From an uncultured Terriglobus sp. (lineage in GTDB: Bacteria; Acidobacteriota; Terriglobia; Terriglobales; Acidobacteriaceae), in contig CALMRM010000294.1 in NCBI GenBank assembly GCA_937871605.1, positions 1 through 35,708 on the forward strand: a stretch of 35,708 nt of DNA, read 5' to 3'. The position numbers and the translations under genes are program-made. Below, one piece after another: positions 1 to 7,933 of the stretch (positions are counted from its first letter, which is position 1; each line of letters starts with the position of its first letter). Under the pieces are notes generated by a model. That model was given only the letters and a program-made list of their open reading frames with translations, was not told where the DNA came from and did not search any database.

Positions 1-1
1 C

Positions 2-160
2 GCGAAAGGTGGCGTTTTACTCAGGTTCGAGGCAGGCGCCGGGGCTGCTGTGCCGTTGACCGGATGGAGTACGGCATCGGAGTTCGCTGTGCCGCAGTCG
101 CTCGGTAGGCTGGTACGCCTGCAGCGTGCAGTGTTCCACGTAGAACACGATGCTGAGTGA
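2..160 (+). CDS. rsmG: Probable C-terminal end of RsmG (16S rRNA m7G527 methyltransferase), partial
   Basis: An open frame enters from the left edge and stops at TGA 158-160, giving 52 residues. The tail reads (W)STASEFAVPQSLGRLVRL and ends VFHVEHDAE. A tryptophan, then a proline-serine pair, then an arginine and a hydrophobic strand resembles the end of RsmG (GidB), which methylates 16S rRNA. The position supports this: rsmG-parA-parB is a widespread order. The last codons (VFHVEH) are written by the parS-like site at 132-147. Only the weakly conserved tail is visible, so the name rests largely on synteny. Moderate confidence. Confidence 0.5.
   Translation, partial: AKGGVLLRFEAGAGAAVPLTGWSTASEFAVPQSLGRLVRLQRAVFHVEHDAE
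132..147. promoter_or_regulatory. parS: parS-like site 1 (one mismatch)
   Basis: TGTTCCACGTAGAACA matches the 16-bp parS palindrome TGTTCCACGTGGAACA at 15 of 16 positions, the centre being CACGTA instead of CACGTG. ParB dimers bind and load at such sites. It lies inside the presumed rsmG tail, 130 bp upstream of parA. Confidence 0.8.
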
Positions 161-223
161 AGTGGCCTGCCGTGTGTGACAGTGTCGGCTTTGGCGTAGG
201 TGGCCAGAGCCATGGAACCTGCG

Positions 224-239
224 TGTTCCACGTGGAACA
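224..239. promoter_or_regulatory. parS: parS site 2 (perfect palindrome)
   Basis: TGTTCCACGTGGAACA is a perfect 16-bp palindrome of the parS type (the Bacillus consensus is TGTTTCACGTGAAACA). It ends 22 bp before the parA start codon, so ParB bound here could also affect parA transcription (inference). Confidence 0.92.
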
Positions 240-261
240 CTGCTAAGCTGAGCCAGGCACC

Positions 262-1092
262 ATGGGCAAGATCATCGCAGTCGTCAATCAGAAGGGTGGC
301 GTGGGCAAAACCACCACTGCCATCAACGTGGCAGCTACGGTTGCCCTGCACGGCTTGCGCACGCTGCTGGTGGACTGCGACCCACAGACCAACGCAAGCG
401 GCGGCCTCGGGATTGCCCGCAACTCTGCCTCCATCTCCACCTACGATGTGCTGCTGAATGAATCGAGCGCAGCAGACGCAACCACCTCGACCACGGTTCC
501 GCTGCTCGACCTCATTCCGGCCAGCAAAGACCTGATCGGGGCCAACTTCGACCTTCAGGGGCAGCCAGAGCGCGAGTTCCGGCTGCAGCAGGCCCTTGTA
601 CCCGTTCGCGAACAGTACCCGTTTATCTTTCTCGACTGCCCGCCTGCACTCGACCTGCTGACCCTCAATGCGCTAGTGGCTGCGGATACCCTGCTGGTGC
701 CTATGCAGGCGGAGTACTTCGCGCTGGAGGGCGTATCGGAGCTGGTCGGCACTCTGGATCGCGTGGCCGCAGCCTTCCAGCCAAATCTTGCCCTGGAAGG
801 CGTGGCGCTGACCATGTTTGACCCGCGTACGTCACTGTCACAGCAGGTTGCGGAGAACCTGCACGACTTCTTTGGTGAGAAGCTGTACCGCACCACCATA
901 CCGCGGAACGTCCGTGTCGCAGAGTCGCCGAGCCATGGACTGCCCGTTGTGCTATACGACCCAAAATCGCGCGGCGCAGACGCTTACTTTGACCTTACGC
1001 GCGAGCTGTTGCAGGCAACTGGGTATCGTGTTCTGAAAGGTGAGCCCACGGGAACGCTCGCAAAAACAACGACCACTGCATCGGCGGCCTGA
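262..1092 (+). CDS. parA: Chromosome-partitioning ATPase ParA (Soj)
   Basis: A 276-residue ParA/MinD-superfamily ATPase that drives segregation of ParB-parS complexes by ATP-dependent nonspecific DNA binding. The deviant Walker A motif KGGVGKTT is at residues 11-18 with the signature lysine K11. Walker A' LLVDCDPQ is at about 35-42 and Walker B FIFLDCPPAL at about 120-129. The length is normal for chromosomal ParA without an extra N-terminal helix-turn-helix. It starts at ATG 262, with only a weak purine stretch ahead. parB follows after a 20-bp gap, so the two form an operon. The parS site just upstream suggests coupling between ParB binding and expression. The threonine/alanine-rich tail is probably disordered. 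Confidence 0.95.
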   Translation: MGKIIAVVNQKGGVGKTTTAINVAATVALHGLRTLLVDCDPQTNASGGLGIARNSASISTYDVLLNESSAADATTSTTVPLLDLIPASKDLIGANFDLQGQPEREFRLQQALVPVREQYPFIFLDCPPALDLLTLNALVAADTLLVPMQAEYFALEGVSELVGTLDRVAAAFQPNLALEGVALTMFDPRTSLSQQVAENLHDFFGEKLYRTTIPRNVRVAESPSHGLPVVLYDPKSRGADAYFDLTRELLQATGYRVLKGEPTGTLAKTTTTASAA

Positions 1093-1112
1093 GTGCCGCA
1101 GGAGACCTCACG

Positions 1113-2018
1113 TTGCAAACCCCTGCACCCACCACTGAGAAGCGTCGCGCCCTGGGTCGTGGCCTAGAGGCCCTCCTGCCTGCCAAGCCACACACTCTTG
1201 CAACACCAGCGCGCGACGATGCCAATCCTGCTGGCCGTCCGCTTGAAATTGAAATCGGCCAGATCGAGCGCAATCCGTACCAGACACGTACCCGCTTTGA
1301 TGAGGAGGCTTTGGAGGAGCTCTCCAGGTCTGTTGCCGCCACGGGCGTTGTTCAGCCGGTTGTAGTCCGGCGGCTTGCTGGCGAGCGATATCAGCTGATC
1401 GCTGGCGAGCGTCGATGGCTCGCCTCGCAGCGTGCCGGCAAAACAACGGTGCCGGCCATCGTTCGAGAGGTTTCGGACGAGCAGGCGATGGAGATGACCA
1501 TTGTCGAAAACCTGCAGCGGGCAGACCTCAATCCCATGGAACAGGCTCGCGCATACGAGCGTTTGGGCCGTGAGTTCAAGCTAACGCAGGAGCAGATGGC
1601 CAAGCGCACCGGCAAAGACCGTGCGTCCGTGGCCAACTTTCTACGGCTGATGAAGCTGCCAGAGGCGGTACAGGGTCGTGTCGAAAGCGGGGAGCTGTCC
1701 TTTGGGCATGCCAAGACACTGCTGGCGCTGGAGACCGCCGAGCAGATGCTGGCCGCCGCACAGAAGGTGGCAGTGCTGACCATGAGCGTGCGCCAGACGG
1801 AGAGCTATGTCAAAGGGTTGCTGGACCCGGAACGCAAGCTGGGCAAGCTGGAACAGGACAAGCCGAAGCTCGACCCAAATGTGCGCGAGGCTCAGCAGGA
1901 GCTGCAGCGCGTGCTGGGCCTCAAAGTGAAGATCGAGGACGTTGAAGGCAGAGGCCGCGTCATCATCGAATACAGCAACCTAGACGACTTCGATGCGCTC
2001 ATGGATGCGCTGGTCTGA
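1113..2018 (+). CDS. parB: Chromosome-partitioning protein ParB (Spo0J)
   Basis: A 301-residue parS-binding CTPase clamp. The N-terminus KRRALGRGLEALLP (about residues 9-22) is the usual ParA-stimulating segment of chromosomal ParB. GERRWLA near residue 97 is the CTP-binding box II. A helix-turn-helix (TQEQMAKRTGKDRASVANFLR) lies near 158-178, and a C-terminal dimerisation region follows. TTG at 1113 is chosen because AGGAG at 1100-1104 sits about 8 bases upstream and the conserved N-terminus follows at once. It is the second gene of the parAB operon and has a parS-like site 12 bp after its stop codon. Confidence 0.95.
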   Translation: MQTPAPTTEKRRALGRGLEALLPAKPHTLATPARDDANPAGRPLEIEIGQIERNPYQTRTRFDEEALEELSRSVAATGVVQPVVVRRLAGERYQLIAGERRWLASQRAGKTTVPAIVREVSDEQAMEMTIVENLQRADLNPMEQARAYERLGREFKLTQEQMAKRTGKDRASVANFLRLMKLPEAVQGRVESGELSFGHAKTLLALETAEQMLAAAQKVAVLTMSVRQTESYVKGLLDPERKLGKLEQDKPKLDPNVREAQQELQRVLGLKVKIEDVEGRGRVIIEYSNLDDFDALMDALV

Positions 2019-2030
2019 CCCTGGTTCGCA

Positions 2031-2046
2031 AGTTCCACGTGGAACA
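2031..2046. promoter_or_regulatory. parS: parS-like site 3 (one mismatch)
   Basis: AGTTCCACGTGGAACA matches the 16-bp palindrome at 224-239 except for its first base. It lies just downstream of the parB stop codon and about 43 bp before the next gene. Confidence 0.8.
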
Positions 2047-2088
2047 ATTTACCTTGGGCCGACTCCGCGCGAGTGATACTAGATCAGC

Positions 2089-2859
2089 ATGCAAGCTTCT
2101 GCGTCTGAGTACCGTCATCGCTACCTGATCCATGGCCTCATTTATATTTTGGGCTTCGCTGCCCCCTGGACTGTGCTCCTTCCACCACCGTACCGCGCCC
2201 CCGTGTGGTCGTTCGTGCAAAACCACAGCACCTGGTTCCTGATCGCGAACTCGCTGTCGAAGCCTCTGTATACCGCCTTTGCAGCGTACTGGAACGTGCT
2301 GCTGGTCGTGCTCATTCTGTTTGCGGCTGCGGGGGCGTGGCTACGCACCTGGGGCGCGGCCTACCTGGGTGCATCCACGGTCCAACGTGGGGGTATGGTG
2401 GGTGACCGCGTGGTGGCAGATGGCCCCTACCGCTTTGTGCGGAACCCGCTGTACCTTGGCACGCTGCTCAACTCTGTCGCGCTTGCCTTCCTAATGCGGC
2501 CGGAGGCGGCACTGCTCACCATGGCGCTGCTCACCGCAGTTCAGTTGCGATTGATCGGGCGGGAGGAGCCGTACCTGGGTGAGCGCCTAGGGGAGCCGTA
2601 TCTTGAGTATCTAAAGACGGTGCCGCGCCTCATGCCGTCGTTGCGGCCAAGAGCCGCAGCGGGTGCGTATCGGCCCGACTGGAAGCAGGGAGTACTTAGC
2701 GAGGTGTATGTCATCGGCACGGCCATCACGCTGGCACTGGTGGGCTGGTCGCGCGGCTTTGGCTGGGAAGGCTCTGTGGTGCGCGTGATGCAGGGCATTC
2801 TGATTTCGCTGGGCCTGTCTGTGATGGCCCGCGCGTTCATCCCAAAGGCGACGTACTAA
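2089..2859 (+). CDS. Isoprenylcysteine methyltransferase-like (PEMT/ICMT family) membrane protein
   Basis: A 256-residue multi-pass membrane protein. GPYRFVRNPLYLG at about residues 111-123 is the SAM-binding signature of the phospholipid/isoprenylcysteine methyltransferase family. The downstream REEPYLGERLGEPYLEYLKTVPR segment is the second conserved part, with the Glu pair and the Y-x2-Y pattern. Beyond the catalytic domain, about 65 residues hold two further hydrophobic segments (around 205-225 and 232-250), more than a minimal family member needs. Family membership is clear but the substrate cannot be read from the sequence. It starts at ATG 2089 with a weak ribosome-binding site. It is convergent with the HU gene, and a perfect hairpin lies between the two. 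Confidence 0.85.
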   Translation: MQASASEYRHRYLIHGLIYILGFAAPWTVLLPPPYRAPVWSFVQNHSTWFLIANSLSKPLYTAFAAYWNVLLVVLILFAAAGAWLRTWGAAYLGASTVQRGGMVGDRVVADGPYRFVRNPLYLGTLLNSVALAFLMRPEAALLTMALLTAVQLRLIGREEPYLGERLGEPYLEYLKTVPRLMPSLRPRAAAGAYRPDWKQGVLSEVYVIGTAITLALVGWSRGFGWEGSVVRVMQGILISLGLSVMARAFIPKATY

Positions 2860-2869
2860 ATGGCTGTAG

Positions 2870-2916
2870 AGACAGAAGGGCAGCCGAGCGACGTGCACGC
2901 GGCTGCCCTTCTGTCT
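2870..2916. terminator. Perfect 17-bp hairpin between convergent genes
   Basis: The arms 2870-2886 (AGACAGAAGGGCAGCCG) and 2900-2916 are exact reverse complements around a 13-base loop. The hairpin lies between two convergent stop codons (2859 and 2923), the setting of a bidirectional terminator. No long U-tract follows on either strand, so the exact mechanism is open. Confidence 0.75.
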
Positions 2917-2922
2917 GGTTCG

Positions 2923-3240
2923 CTAAGCTGACTTTTTGGCTGGGGCTGCCTTGACCGGTGCGATGGCATCCTTGGCGGACTTGGACACGCGGAACTTGAC
3001 CACGGTCTTGGCCTTGATCTTGATGGCCTCGCCCGTTTGCGGATTGCGGCCGGTGCGCGCCTTGCGCTCTGCCTTGACCAGCTTGCCGATGCCGGGAATG
3101 GTGAACTCGCCGTTCTTCTTGGTTTCCTTTACGGCGGTTTGTGCCATGGTGTCGAAGAACTGCGCCACCTGCTTGGTGGGCAGCTCCATCTGCTCGGCCA
3201 TGCTGCGGATCAGCGCGGTCTTGGTCAATCCTTTTGCCAT
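2923..3240 (-). CDS. HU-family nucleoid DNA-binding protein
   Basis: A 105-residue bacterial HU/IHF-type architectural protein. The N-terminal helices (MAKGLTKTALIRSMAEQ) give the dimer core. GIGKLVKAERKARTGRNPQTGE holds the beta-arm with the diagnostic RNP turn (RTGRNPQTGE), which inserts into the DNA minor groove. A short Ala/Pro/Lys tail (APVKAAPAKKSA) extends beyond the usual 90 residues, as in several high-GC phyla. The frame opens further upstream (3291), but ATG 3240 is chosen. AAAGGAG lies about 12 bases before it, and the family starts there. The proximity to parAB is suggestive of nucleoid function but may be chance. Confidence 0.95.
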   Translation of the reverse strand: MAKGLTKTALIRSMAEQMELPTKQVAQFFDTMAQTAVKETKKNGEFTIPGIGKLVKAERKARTGRNPQTGEAIKIKAKTVVKFRVSKSAKDAIAPVKAAPAKKSA

Positions 3241-3570
3241 TGTGCTGTGTTGCTCCTTTGAGTTCGTTTCGGCTGCTGAAGCTCCGCCCACCGTGCCGTG
3301 CGGAGCTTTGGGCTCCGCAGAGAATTACCCAGTGTTTATGCGGGTTTTAGCAACCGTTCCGCATATCACGATGGACCCTTACCTGACGGATGTCAATGCG
3401 GTAGCGCCCGTTTTCCTCTGAAAATCGCGTATTTCCCAGCAAGAGGTGCCAAATGAGGTTCAAACCCCGTTGCTGGCGCACTCTAAACGGTGGCAAGCTG
3501 ATCCAGCCTGCAGCAGGACGCGCGCTTCAGCATGGCACCAGGCTGCTGTACAGCTACTGCCCAGGCTCGC
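3241..3570. other. 330-bp gene-free stretch upstream of the HU gene
   Basis: This gap separates the HU start from the stop of the DUF2461 gene; both are on the minus strand. It should hold the HU promoter. A TTGACA match on the minus strand lies at 3391-3396, but I see no good -10 at the right spacing. No convincing gene, repeat or hairpin was found. Confidence 0.45.
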
Positions 3571-4269
3571 TCAGAAGAGCGACTTGCGAGGCTTTGCCGC
3601 TGCCAGCAATGGGGCATTCAGCAACCGCACAACGGGGGCTGCGCTGCGAAATCGCTCCACCACGGCGTCGGGCAGGTGTGGCTTGGTTGCCAAGTCACCT
3701 GGCAGGGACACCGAGAGTGCCCACTGGCGGCACAGCAGCAGATCGGCAGCGGGGTCATCCGGTTGAAAGCCCTTGGGCATACGCGTGAGCGGATGGCTGT
3801 CAAAGTCAGGCAGCAGCAAGCGGCGCTGTTGGTCGGCCAGCAGCGTGCGCAGTTCCGCGTGGTGCCGCTGCAGATGGCGGCGGACGGTCAGCAGTTGGTC
3901 TGGCTGCGGCTGATAGACCCCCGCCGCCACAATCACCGCATCGGGCGACACCTGCGCGTAAAAGCCGCCGCCACTGGTGCGCACCTGCGTGGTGGTGGAC
4001 CACCAGGCACCTACGTGCGTTTTGTACGGTGCCTTGTTCTTGGAAAAGCGAATGTCGCGATAGATGCGCAGAGCAGCTTTACGCGCGGGCTTGACGTAGT
4101 CCGGTGCGAAGCCGGCCAAGGCTTCGTTCACCTCGTCGAGCAGCGCGAGCCACGGTGCCTGCACGTCACGTTCAAACGTGGCCTTGCGCTCGTTGAACCA
4201 GTCGCGGTCGTTGTGCGTCTTGAGCTGCTTGAGATAGCGGATACCTGCGGGTGAGAAGTGGGTGGGCAT
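3571..4269 (-). CDS. DUF2461 family protein
   Basis: A 232-residue protein matching the DUF2461 (TIGR02453) family in length and layout. It opens with F-S-P-A-G-I-R-Y-L-K-x-L and N-D-R-D-W-F-N-E-R-K, the characteristic N-terminal block. Later come IYRDIRFSKNKAPYKTHVG and a GGGFYAQVSPDAVIVAAGVYQP segment. These blocks are typical of the family, whose biochemical function is not established. No signal peptide or membrane segment is visible, so it should be cytoplasmic. It starts at ATG 4269. It probably forms a unit with the small membrane protein upstream (4303-4569), the gap being 33 bp. Confidence 0.88.
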   Translation of the reverse strand: MPTHFSPAGIRYLKQLKTHNDRDWFNERKATFERDVQAPWLALLDEVNEALAGFAPDYVKPARKAALRIYRDIRFSKNKAPYKTHVGAWWSTTTQVRTSGGGFYAQVSPDAVIVAAGVYQPQPDQLLTVRRHLQRHHAELRTLLADQQRRLLLPDFDSHPLTRMPKGFQPDDPAADLLLCRQWALSVSLPGDLATKPHLPDAVVERFRSAAPVVRLLNAPLLAAAKPRKSLF

Positions 4270-4302
4270 CAGTCAGCAGTCATCCTGGCATTTAACGACA
4301 GC

Positions 4303-4569
4303 TCATCCCTTGCGCTCCAATACGTCCACCCTGCTCTCCAGACGGGTCACGATCTTGAAGAACTCACGCATGTCGTCTTCCATACGATCCAGACGAGCTT
4401 CTACCTTGTCAAAGCGCTTGTCGATGCTTTCGAAACGCCTTTCGAAGCCGTCCAGCCGCCTGTTCAGGTCGGCCTTGAACTCAAACAGCAGACGGTTGTT
4501 GAGCAAAATGCCGACCAGTACGGTGAGGCTGGGCACACCGATGGCGAGCAACAGCTGTGTGTTGTTCAT
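4303..4569 (-). CDS. Small membrane-anchored coiled-coil protein, unknown function
   Basis: An 88-residue protein. One hydrophobic helix spans about residues 4-22 (LLLAIGVPSLTVLVGILL). A charged heptad-like helix follows to the C-terminus (RRLDGFERRFESIDKRFDKV and onward), with recurring F/I/V/L spacing that predicts a coiled coil. ATG 4569 is chosen over an upstream in-frame start because GGGGAGG lies about 8 bases before it. It may act as an anchored oligomeric scaffold, but that is inference. It is transcribed towards the DUF2461 gene and diverges from the TonB-C gene. Confidence 0.72.
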   Translation of the reverse strand: MNNTQLLLAIGVPSLTVLVGILLNNRLLFEFKADLNRRLDGFERRFESIDKRFDKVEARLDRMEDDMREFFKIVTRLESRVDVLERKG

Positions 4570-4643
4570 TGCAGCAGCCTCCCCGGCCATCATACCTCGC
4601 TTTCGAACTGTCACAGGCGGTACGCACTACCATAGATGCATCC

Positions 4644-5705
4644 ATGCACATGCTGCTCCCGCGCCTGATCTTCGCCTGCACAGTTTCAATTTTCATCGGC
4701 CCGCTTCCTGCACAAACGCAAAGTGTCATGCAGCAGGCTCCGCTGGAGCAGGTGGTGCGCACCGCTGCGGACAAGAGCACGCTGGCCGCGCCGGGTCGTG
4801 CGCCGTTTCACCTCAAGGCTACGATCTCGGATGAAAAGGCGCACGATCCGCAGTGGAACGCGACTGTGGAGGAGTGGTGGCAGTCACCCACTGTGTACAG
4901 GCGCGAGTTCCACTCCGCGGAATTTGCGCAGACGCTGCTTGTTGTCGGCGGTCAGGTTGAGGAATATGACTCACGTGGGGCGATGCGCCCGGCGATGCTC
5001 GACTCTGGGGCCTCGGACACGCTTGTGTTTCCAGAGCTGCTGCGCAATCTGGCCACGGAACTGGTGACCCCGGTGCCGCGCTACGACCAGCTAGCGGCGC
5101 TGCACCAGACCATGCTGCCACCCGACGGCCAACCAGGCCAGCGTGTCGCCACATGGGAGATTCCTGGCAGCAACGGTACGGTACACAAGGCGATTCAGGC
5201 GTCGGTCGCAGTCTCGCGCGAGACTGGGCTGTTTACCTATGGCGGCGACCTGGACTGGGATGTGGCGCTGCACGACTTCGCCGACTTCCACGGGCAGCAG
5301 ATTGCACGGCGACTGACGGCGCAGGCAGGCCAGGGACCGACGCTTACGGCGCGCGTCACACTGCTGGAGGACCTTGGCATGCAAATAGGACGTTTTCACG
5401 TGAAGCAGCCGACACCCCTGCGTCAGCAACTGCATGTCGTCGTGGTGAAGGAGGGAACCATGCGACAGTCGCTGGTCCACACCGTGACACCACAGTGGCC
5501 GGCGGGCACCAGGGCGGGTGCCATCGTGATGCGCGTGGTGGTAGATCGGACTGGGCAGGTGCGGTCGGTGGATGACTTTTACAGCGATGACCCGACTGCC
5601 CAGCCTGCCGCAGAAGCAGCGGTGCTGCAGTGGCGCTTTCAGCCAACCCTGGATCATGGTGCGCCCGTGCAGGTGATCTCTACTGTTACGCTGCCGCTGC
5701 CATGA
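4644..5705 (+). CDS. Secreted protein with C-terminal TonB-like domain
   Basis: A 353-residue protein with an N-terminal signal sequence (LLPRLIFACTVSIFIGPLP, probable cleavage after PAQ). The last 75 residues (MRVVVDRTGQVRSVDDF, then AAEAAVLQWRFQPTLDHG) match the TonB C-terminal domain, including the R-F-x-P strand. The central part (PFHLKATISDE and onward) resembles the beta-rich lipoprotein-carrier-like modules fused to TonB-C in Acidobacteria. There is no Pro-rich linker or retained N-terminal anchor of classical TonB, so it is probably periplasmic and not a true energy transducer. ATG 4644 is chosen because the signal peptide follows; ATG 4650 is an alternative. It converges on the PCYCWC gene with 9 bp between stops. 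Confidence 0.8.
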   Translation: MHMLLPRLIFACTVSIFIGPLPAQTQSVMQQAPLEQVVRTAADKSTLAAPGRAPFHLKATISDEKAHDPQWNATVEEWWQSPTVYRREFHSAEFAQTLLVVGGQVEEYDSRGAMRPAMLDSGASDTLVFPELLRNLATELVTPVPRYDQLAALHQTMLPPDGQPGQRVATWEIPGSNGTVHKAIQASVAVSRETGLFTYGGDLDWDVALHDFADFHGQQIARRLTAQAGQGPTLTARVTLLEDLGMQIGRFHVKQPTPLRQQLHVVVVKEGTMRQSLVHTVTPQWPAGTRAGAIVMRVVVDRTGQVRSVDDFYSDDPTAQPAAEAAVLQWRFQPTLDHGAPVQVISTVTLPLP

Positions 5706-5714
5706 GCAGCCGGG

Positions 5715-6176
5715 TTACTCGTCTAGCTTGATTTCGCGCAGGTCCACGGTGTTCCACTCGCCGTTCACGATGCCGGTGCGGATCTCCGCGGGCGTCTTGC
5801 CCAGGCGGGTCTGCTGGTAGGCGTACGCCGCTTCCTTCATGCAGGTGGCGCACACGGCACCATGGCTGCCCTCAAAGCAGGAATGGAGGCTTTTGTGGCC
5901 CATGGCCTTGCTGCACCAGCAGTAACAGGGCTGTTGATAGAGCACCTGCGGCACGGCGTCGGCCATGCGGTAGGCCGTGTGCTGATAGCTATGGGTGAAG
6001 TACGGGCCCGTGCGTTCGCTGTCCGGCAGCAACGCGGGAAGGGCACCGGTTGCAGCAGCCTTGTGGAAGGCCGGTATGGCAGGGTCGGCGGGCGTCCACT
6101 GTGCGGACGCGGCGACTGCCAGGGCCGCGGTCAGCAGCAGCCCCATGCCACGCCAGGCCTGTACGGCATTCGCCAT
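5715..6176 (-). CDS. PCYCxC-motif exported protein
   Basis: A 153-residue protein with an N-terminal signal sequence (GMGLLLTAALAVAASAQ, residues about 10-26). The core PCYCWC (about residues 82-87) is followed by a second set of cysteines in HSCFEGSHGAVCATC. This fits the family defined by a PCYCGC motif (PF13798, function unknown); here Trp replaces Gly. Six closely spaced cysteines plus several histidines suggest metal binding or redox chemistry outside the cytoplasm, which is inference. It starts at ATG 6176. Confidence 0.8.
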   Translation of the reverse strand: MANAVQAWRGMGLLLTAALAVAASAQWTPADPAIPAFHKAAATGALPALLPDSERTGPYFTHSYQHTAYRMADAVPQVLYQQPCYCWCSKAMGHKSLHSCFEGSHGAVCATCMKEAAYAYQQTRLGKTPAEIRTGIVNGEWNTVDLREIKLDE

Positions 6177-6432
6177 GTCTGTATGCTACGCCTCCTTCCC
6201 ATTTGCAACCGGCCCATGGCAGGACACAGCTTCGGCGTAGCGCCGCACCGGCGCGGCAGGGATAATGCGTGGAGCAGGTGTTCTCAAAGTCGCGCCGCCA
6301 TGCGGCTGCCGAGGCACGGCCACTGTGGCTGCTAGCACTACACGACACGTCCAGAGAGCAGCTCTGTGCTTCGCCGTCTGCGTGCCTTGCCTGCTCACAG
6401 CAACAGGTACCCTGTAAGTTCTGGAGCGGACC

Positions 6433-7929
6433 TTGCCTGACGTGACATCCCTGAGCCCTGCCCTGCCGCACCGTCGTACGCGAACCTGGCTGCTGCTTAC
6501 CCTGCTGCTGTTTCTCCTGGAGGTGCTGCCCTGGCTTTCGCATCGCTGGGTCACGGATGAGAGCTGGTATGCGGGCCCGGGTGTGACGCTATCGCAGGAG
6601 CACGGGCTCACTGACCCGGGTATGGGTCCTAACGACCTGGAGCACACCGTGGACGTGCGGCCACCCGGCACCGCTGTGGTCATGGCGGGGTTCTTTCACG
6701 TGCTGGGAACCACAGAGGTGGCGGCTCGCATGGGATCGGTGCTGGCGGGCGTCGCGCTGCCTGTGCTCCTGTTCCTGCTGGTGCGTGACGTGTTTGGCGA
6801 CGTGCCTGCGCTGCTGTGCGCGCTGCTGGCGGCAACGGATAACTTCCTGGTCACTACGGCGCGAACGGCGAGGCCCGAGGCGCTGACAGCCTTCTGCATT
6901 GTGCTGGCCATGCTGCCGCTGAAGCGCTACTGGCGTACCGCGCAGTTGGGATGGGCGCTGCTGGCGGGGATGGTCATGGCGCTGGGTACCATGTTCCACA
7001 TCACTCTGCTGGGCTTCATCGTGGCCTACGGTGTGCTGCTGCTGGTGCTGGATTACCGCGCGGGCCGCATGCCGGTGCGCGGCGTGCTGCTGTATACCGT
7101 GGGCTACCTCGCCGGGCTGCTGCCCTACGCTGCGTGGGTGCTGCGCATGCCTGGCGGGCTGGGCCGCAGGAGCTTTCAGTTTGAGTTCCTCCATCGCACG
7201 GCGGGTGCCGGCCTGCCGGCGCGCCTCTTGCAGGAGTTGCCGCGCTACCGGGACTACTTCGGCTTCGGCATGCTGCACGGTCATGGCCTGGCGGCGCTGC
7301 CGGTGCGCCTGCCCATTCCGCTGGTGCTGCTTGTGGCGACGTACCTACTGTGGCGCTACCGCCGCAACTGGTTTTACGTGGAGCTGCTTCTGCTGCTGCC
7401 GTCCATGCTGTGGCTGGTATACACGGTCAACAAGTCGTCGCGGTACCTGGCCATCCTGGCTCCGGTGACGGCACTGGTGCTGGCAGGTGCGGTGGCCGCG
7501 GTGTGGCAGCGGGCACGGCTGCGGCGCTGGGCAGTCATGGTGGTGTTGCTGGTGTGCTGTGCGCAGTTTGGAGCCAACCTCTTGCTGCTGAACGGGGCAC
7601 GGCGAGCAAACTACCGCCAGGTCATTGCGCAGCTGAGCAGCGTCATTCCGCCGGGTGCGACAGCCTACGGGACGGTGACGTTCTGGTTCGGCCTGCGCGA
7701 TCACCCCTACGTCTCGTCAGAGCGCACGGACCCGCTGCAGGCCGCGCGCGACTACGGAGCCAGGTACTTCATCGCGGGTGACCGCATGATGACGGAGGGC
7801 TCCGCGACCGATGCCGCGTACTACGTCCTGCTGCGGCAGCAGTTCGCACAGGTCGAGGCCATGAGCACGCTGGTGGGAGAGATCGATGACCCCTACTATG
7901 GCGATCTGAAGGTGTACCGGCTGCAGTAG
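6433..7929 (+). CDS. GT39-like (ArnT/PMT superfamily) membrane glycosyltransferase
   Basis: A 498-residue polytopic protein with about 10-12 hydrophobic helices. The first (WLLLTLLLFLLEVLPWL, about 17-34) is followed by a periplasmic loop with TDESWYAGPG, the acidic D-E motif of lipid-phosphosugar-dependent GT-C enzymes. VRPPGTAVVMAGFFHVLG and TARTARPEALTAF are further family blocks. The C-terminus is soluble. It probably moves a sugar from a polyprenyl-phosphate donor to a lipid or protein on the periplasmic face; the acceptor is unknown. The start is TTG 6433 (GGAG about 6 bases upstream) or GTG 6442. It is convergent with the acyltransferase, with no visible terminator between. Confidence 0.85.
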   Translation: MPDVTSLSPALPHRRTRTWLLLTLLLFLLEVLPWLSHRWVTDESWYAGPGVTLSQEHGLTDPGMGPNDLEHTVDVRPPGTAVVMAGFFHVLGTTEVAARMGSVLAGVALPVLLFLLVRDVFGDVPALLCALLAATDNFLVTTARTARPEALTAFCIVLAMLPLKRYWRTAQLGWALLAGMVMALGTMFHITLLGFIVAYGVLLLVLDYRAGRMPVRGVLLYTVGYLAGLLPYAAWVLRMPGGLGRRSFQFEFLHRTAGAGLPARLLQELPRYRDYFGFGMLHGHGLAALPVRLPIPLVLLVATYLLWRYRRNWFYVELLLLLPSMLWLVYTVNKSSRYLAILAPVTALVLAGAVAAVWQRARLRRWAVMVVLLVCCAQFGANLLLLNGARRANYRQVIAQLSSVIPPGATAYGTVTFWFGLRDHPYVSSERTDPLQAARDYGARYFIAGDRMMTEGSATDAAYYVLLRQQFAQVEAMSTLVGEIDDPYYGDLKVYRLQ

Positions 7930-7933
7930 GGGA

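Noticed and set aside
2076..2088. Promoter with GATACT as -10 for the methyltransferase gene
   Set aside because: It lies only a few bases before the start codon and has no matching -35.
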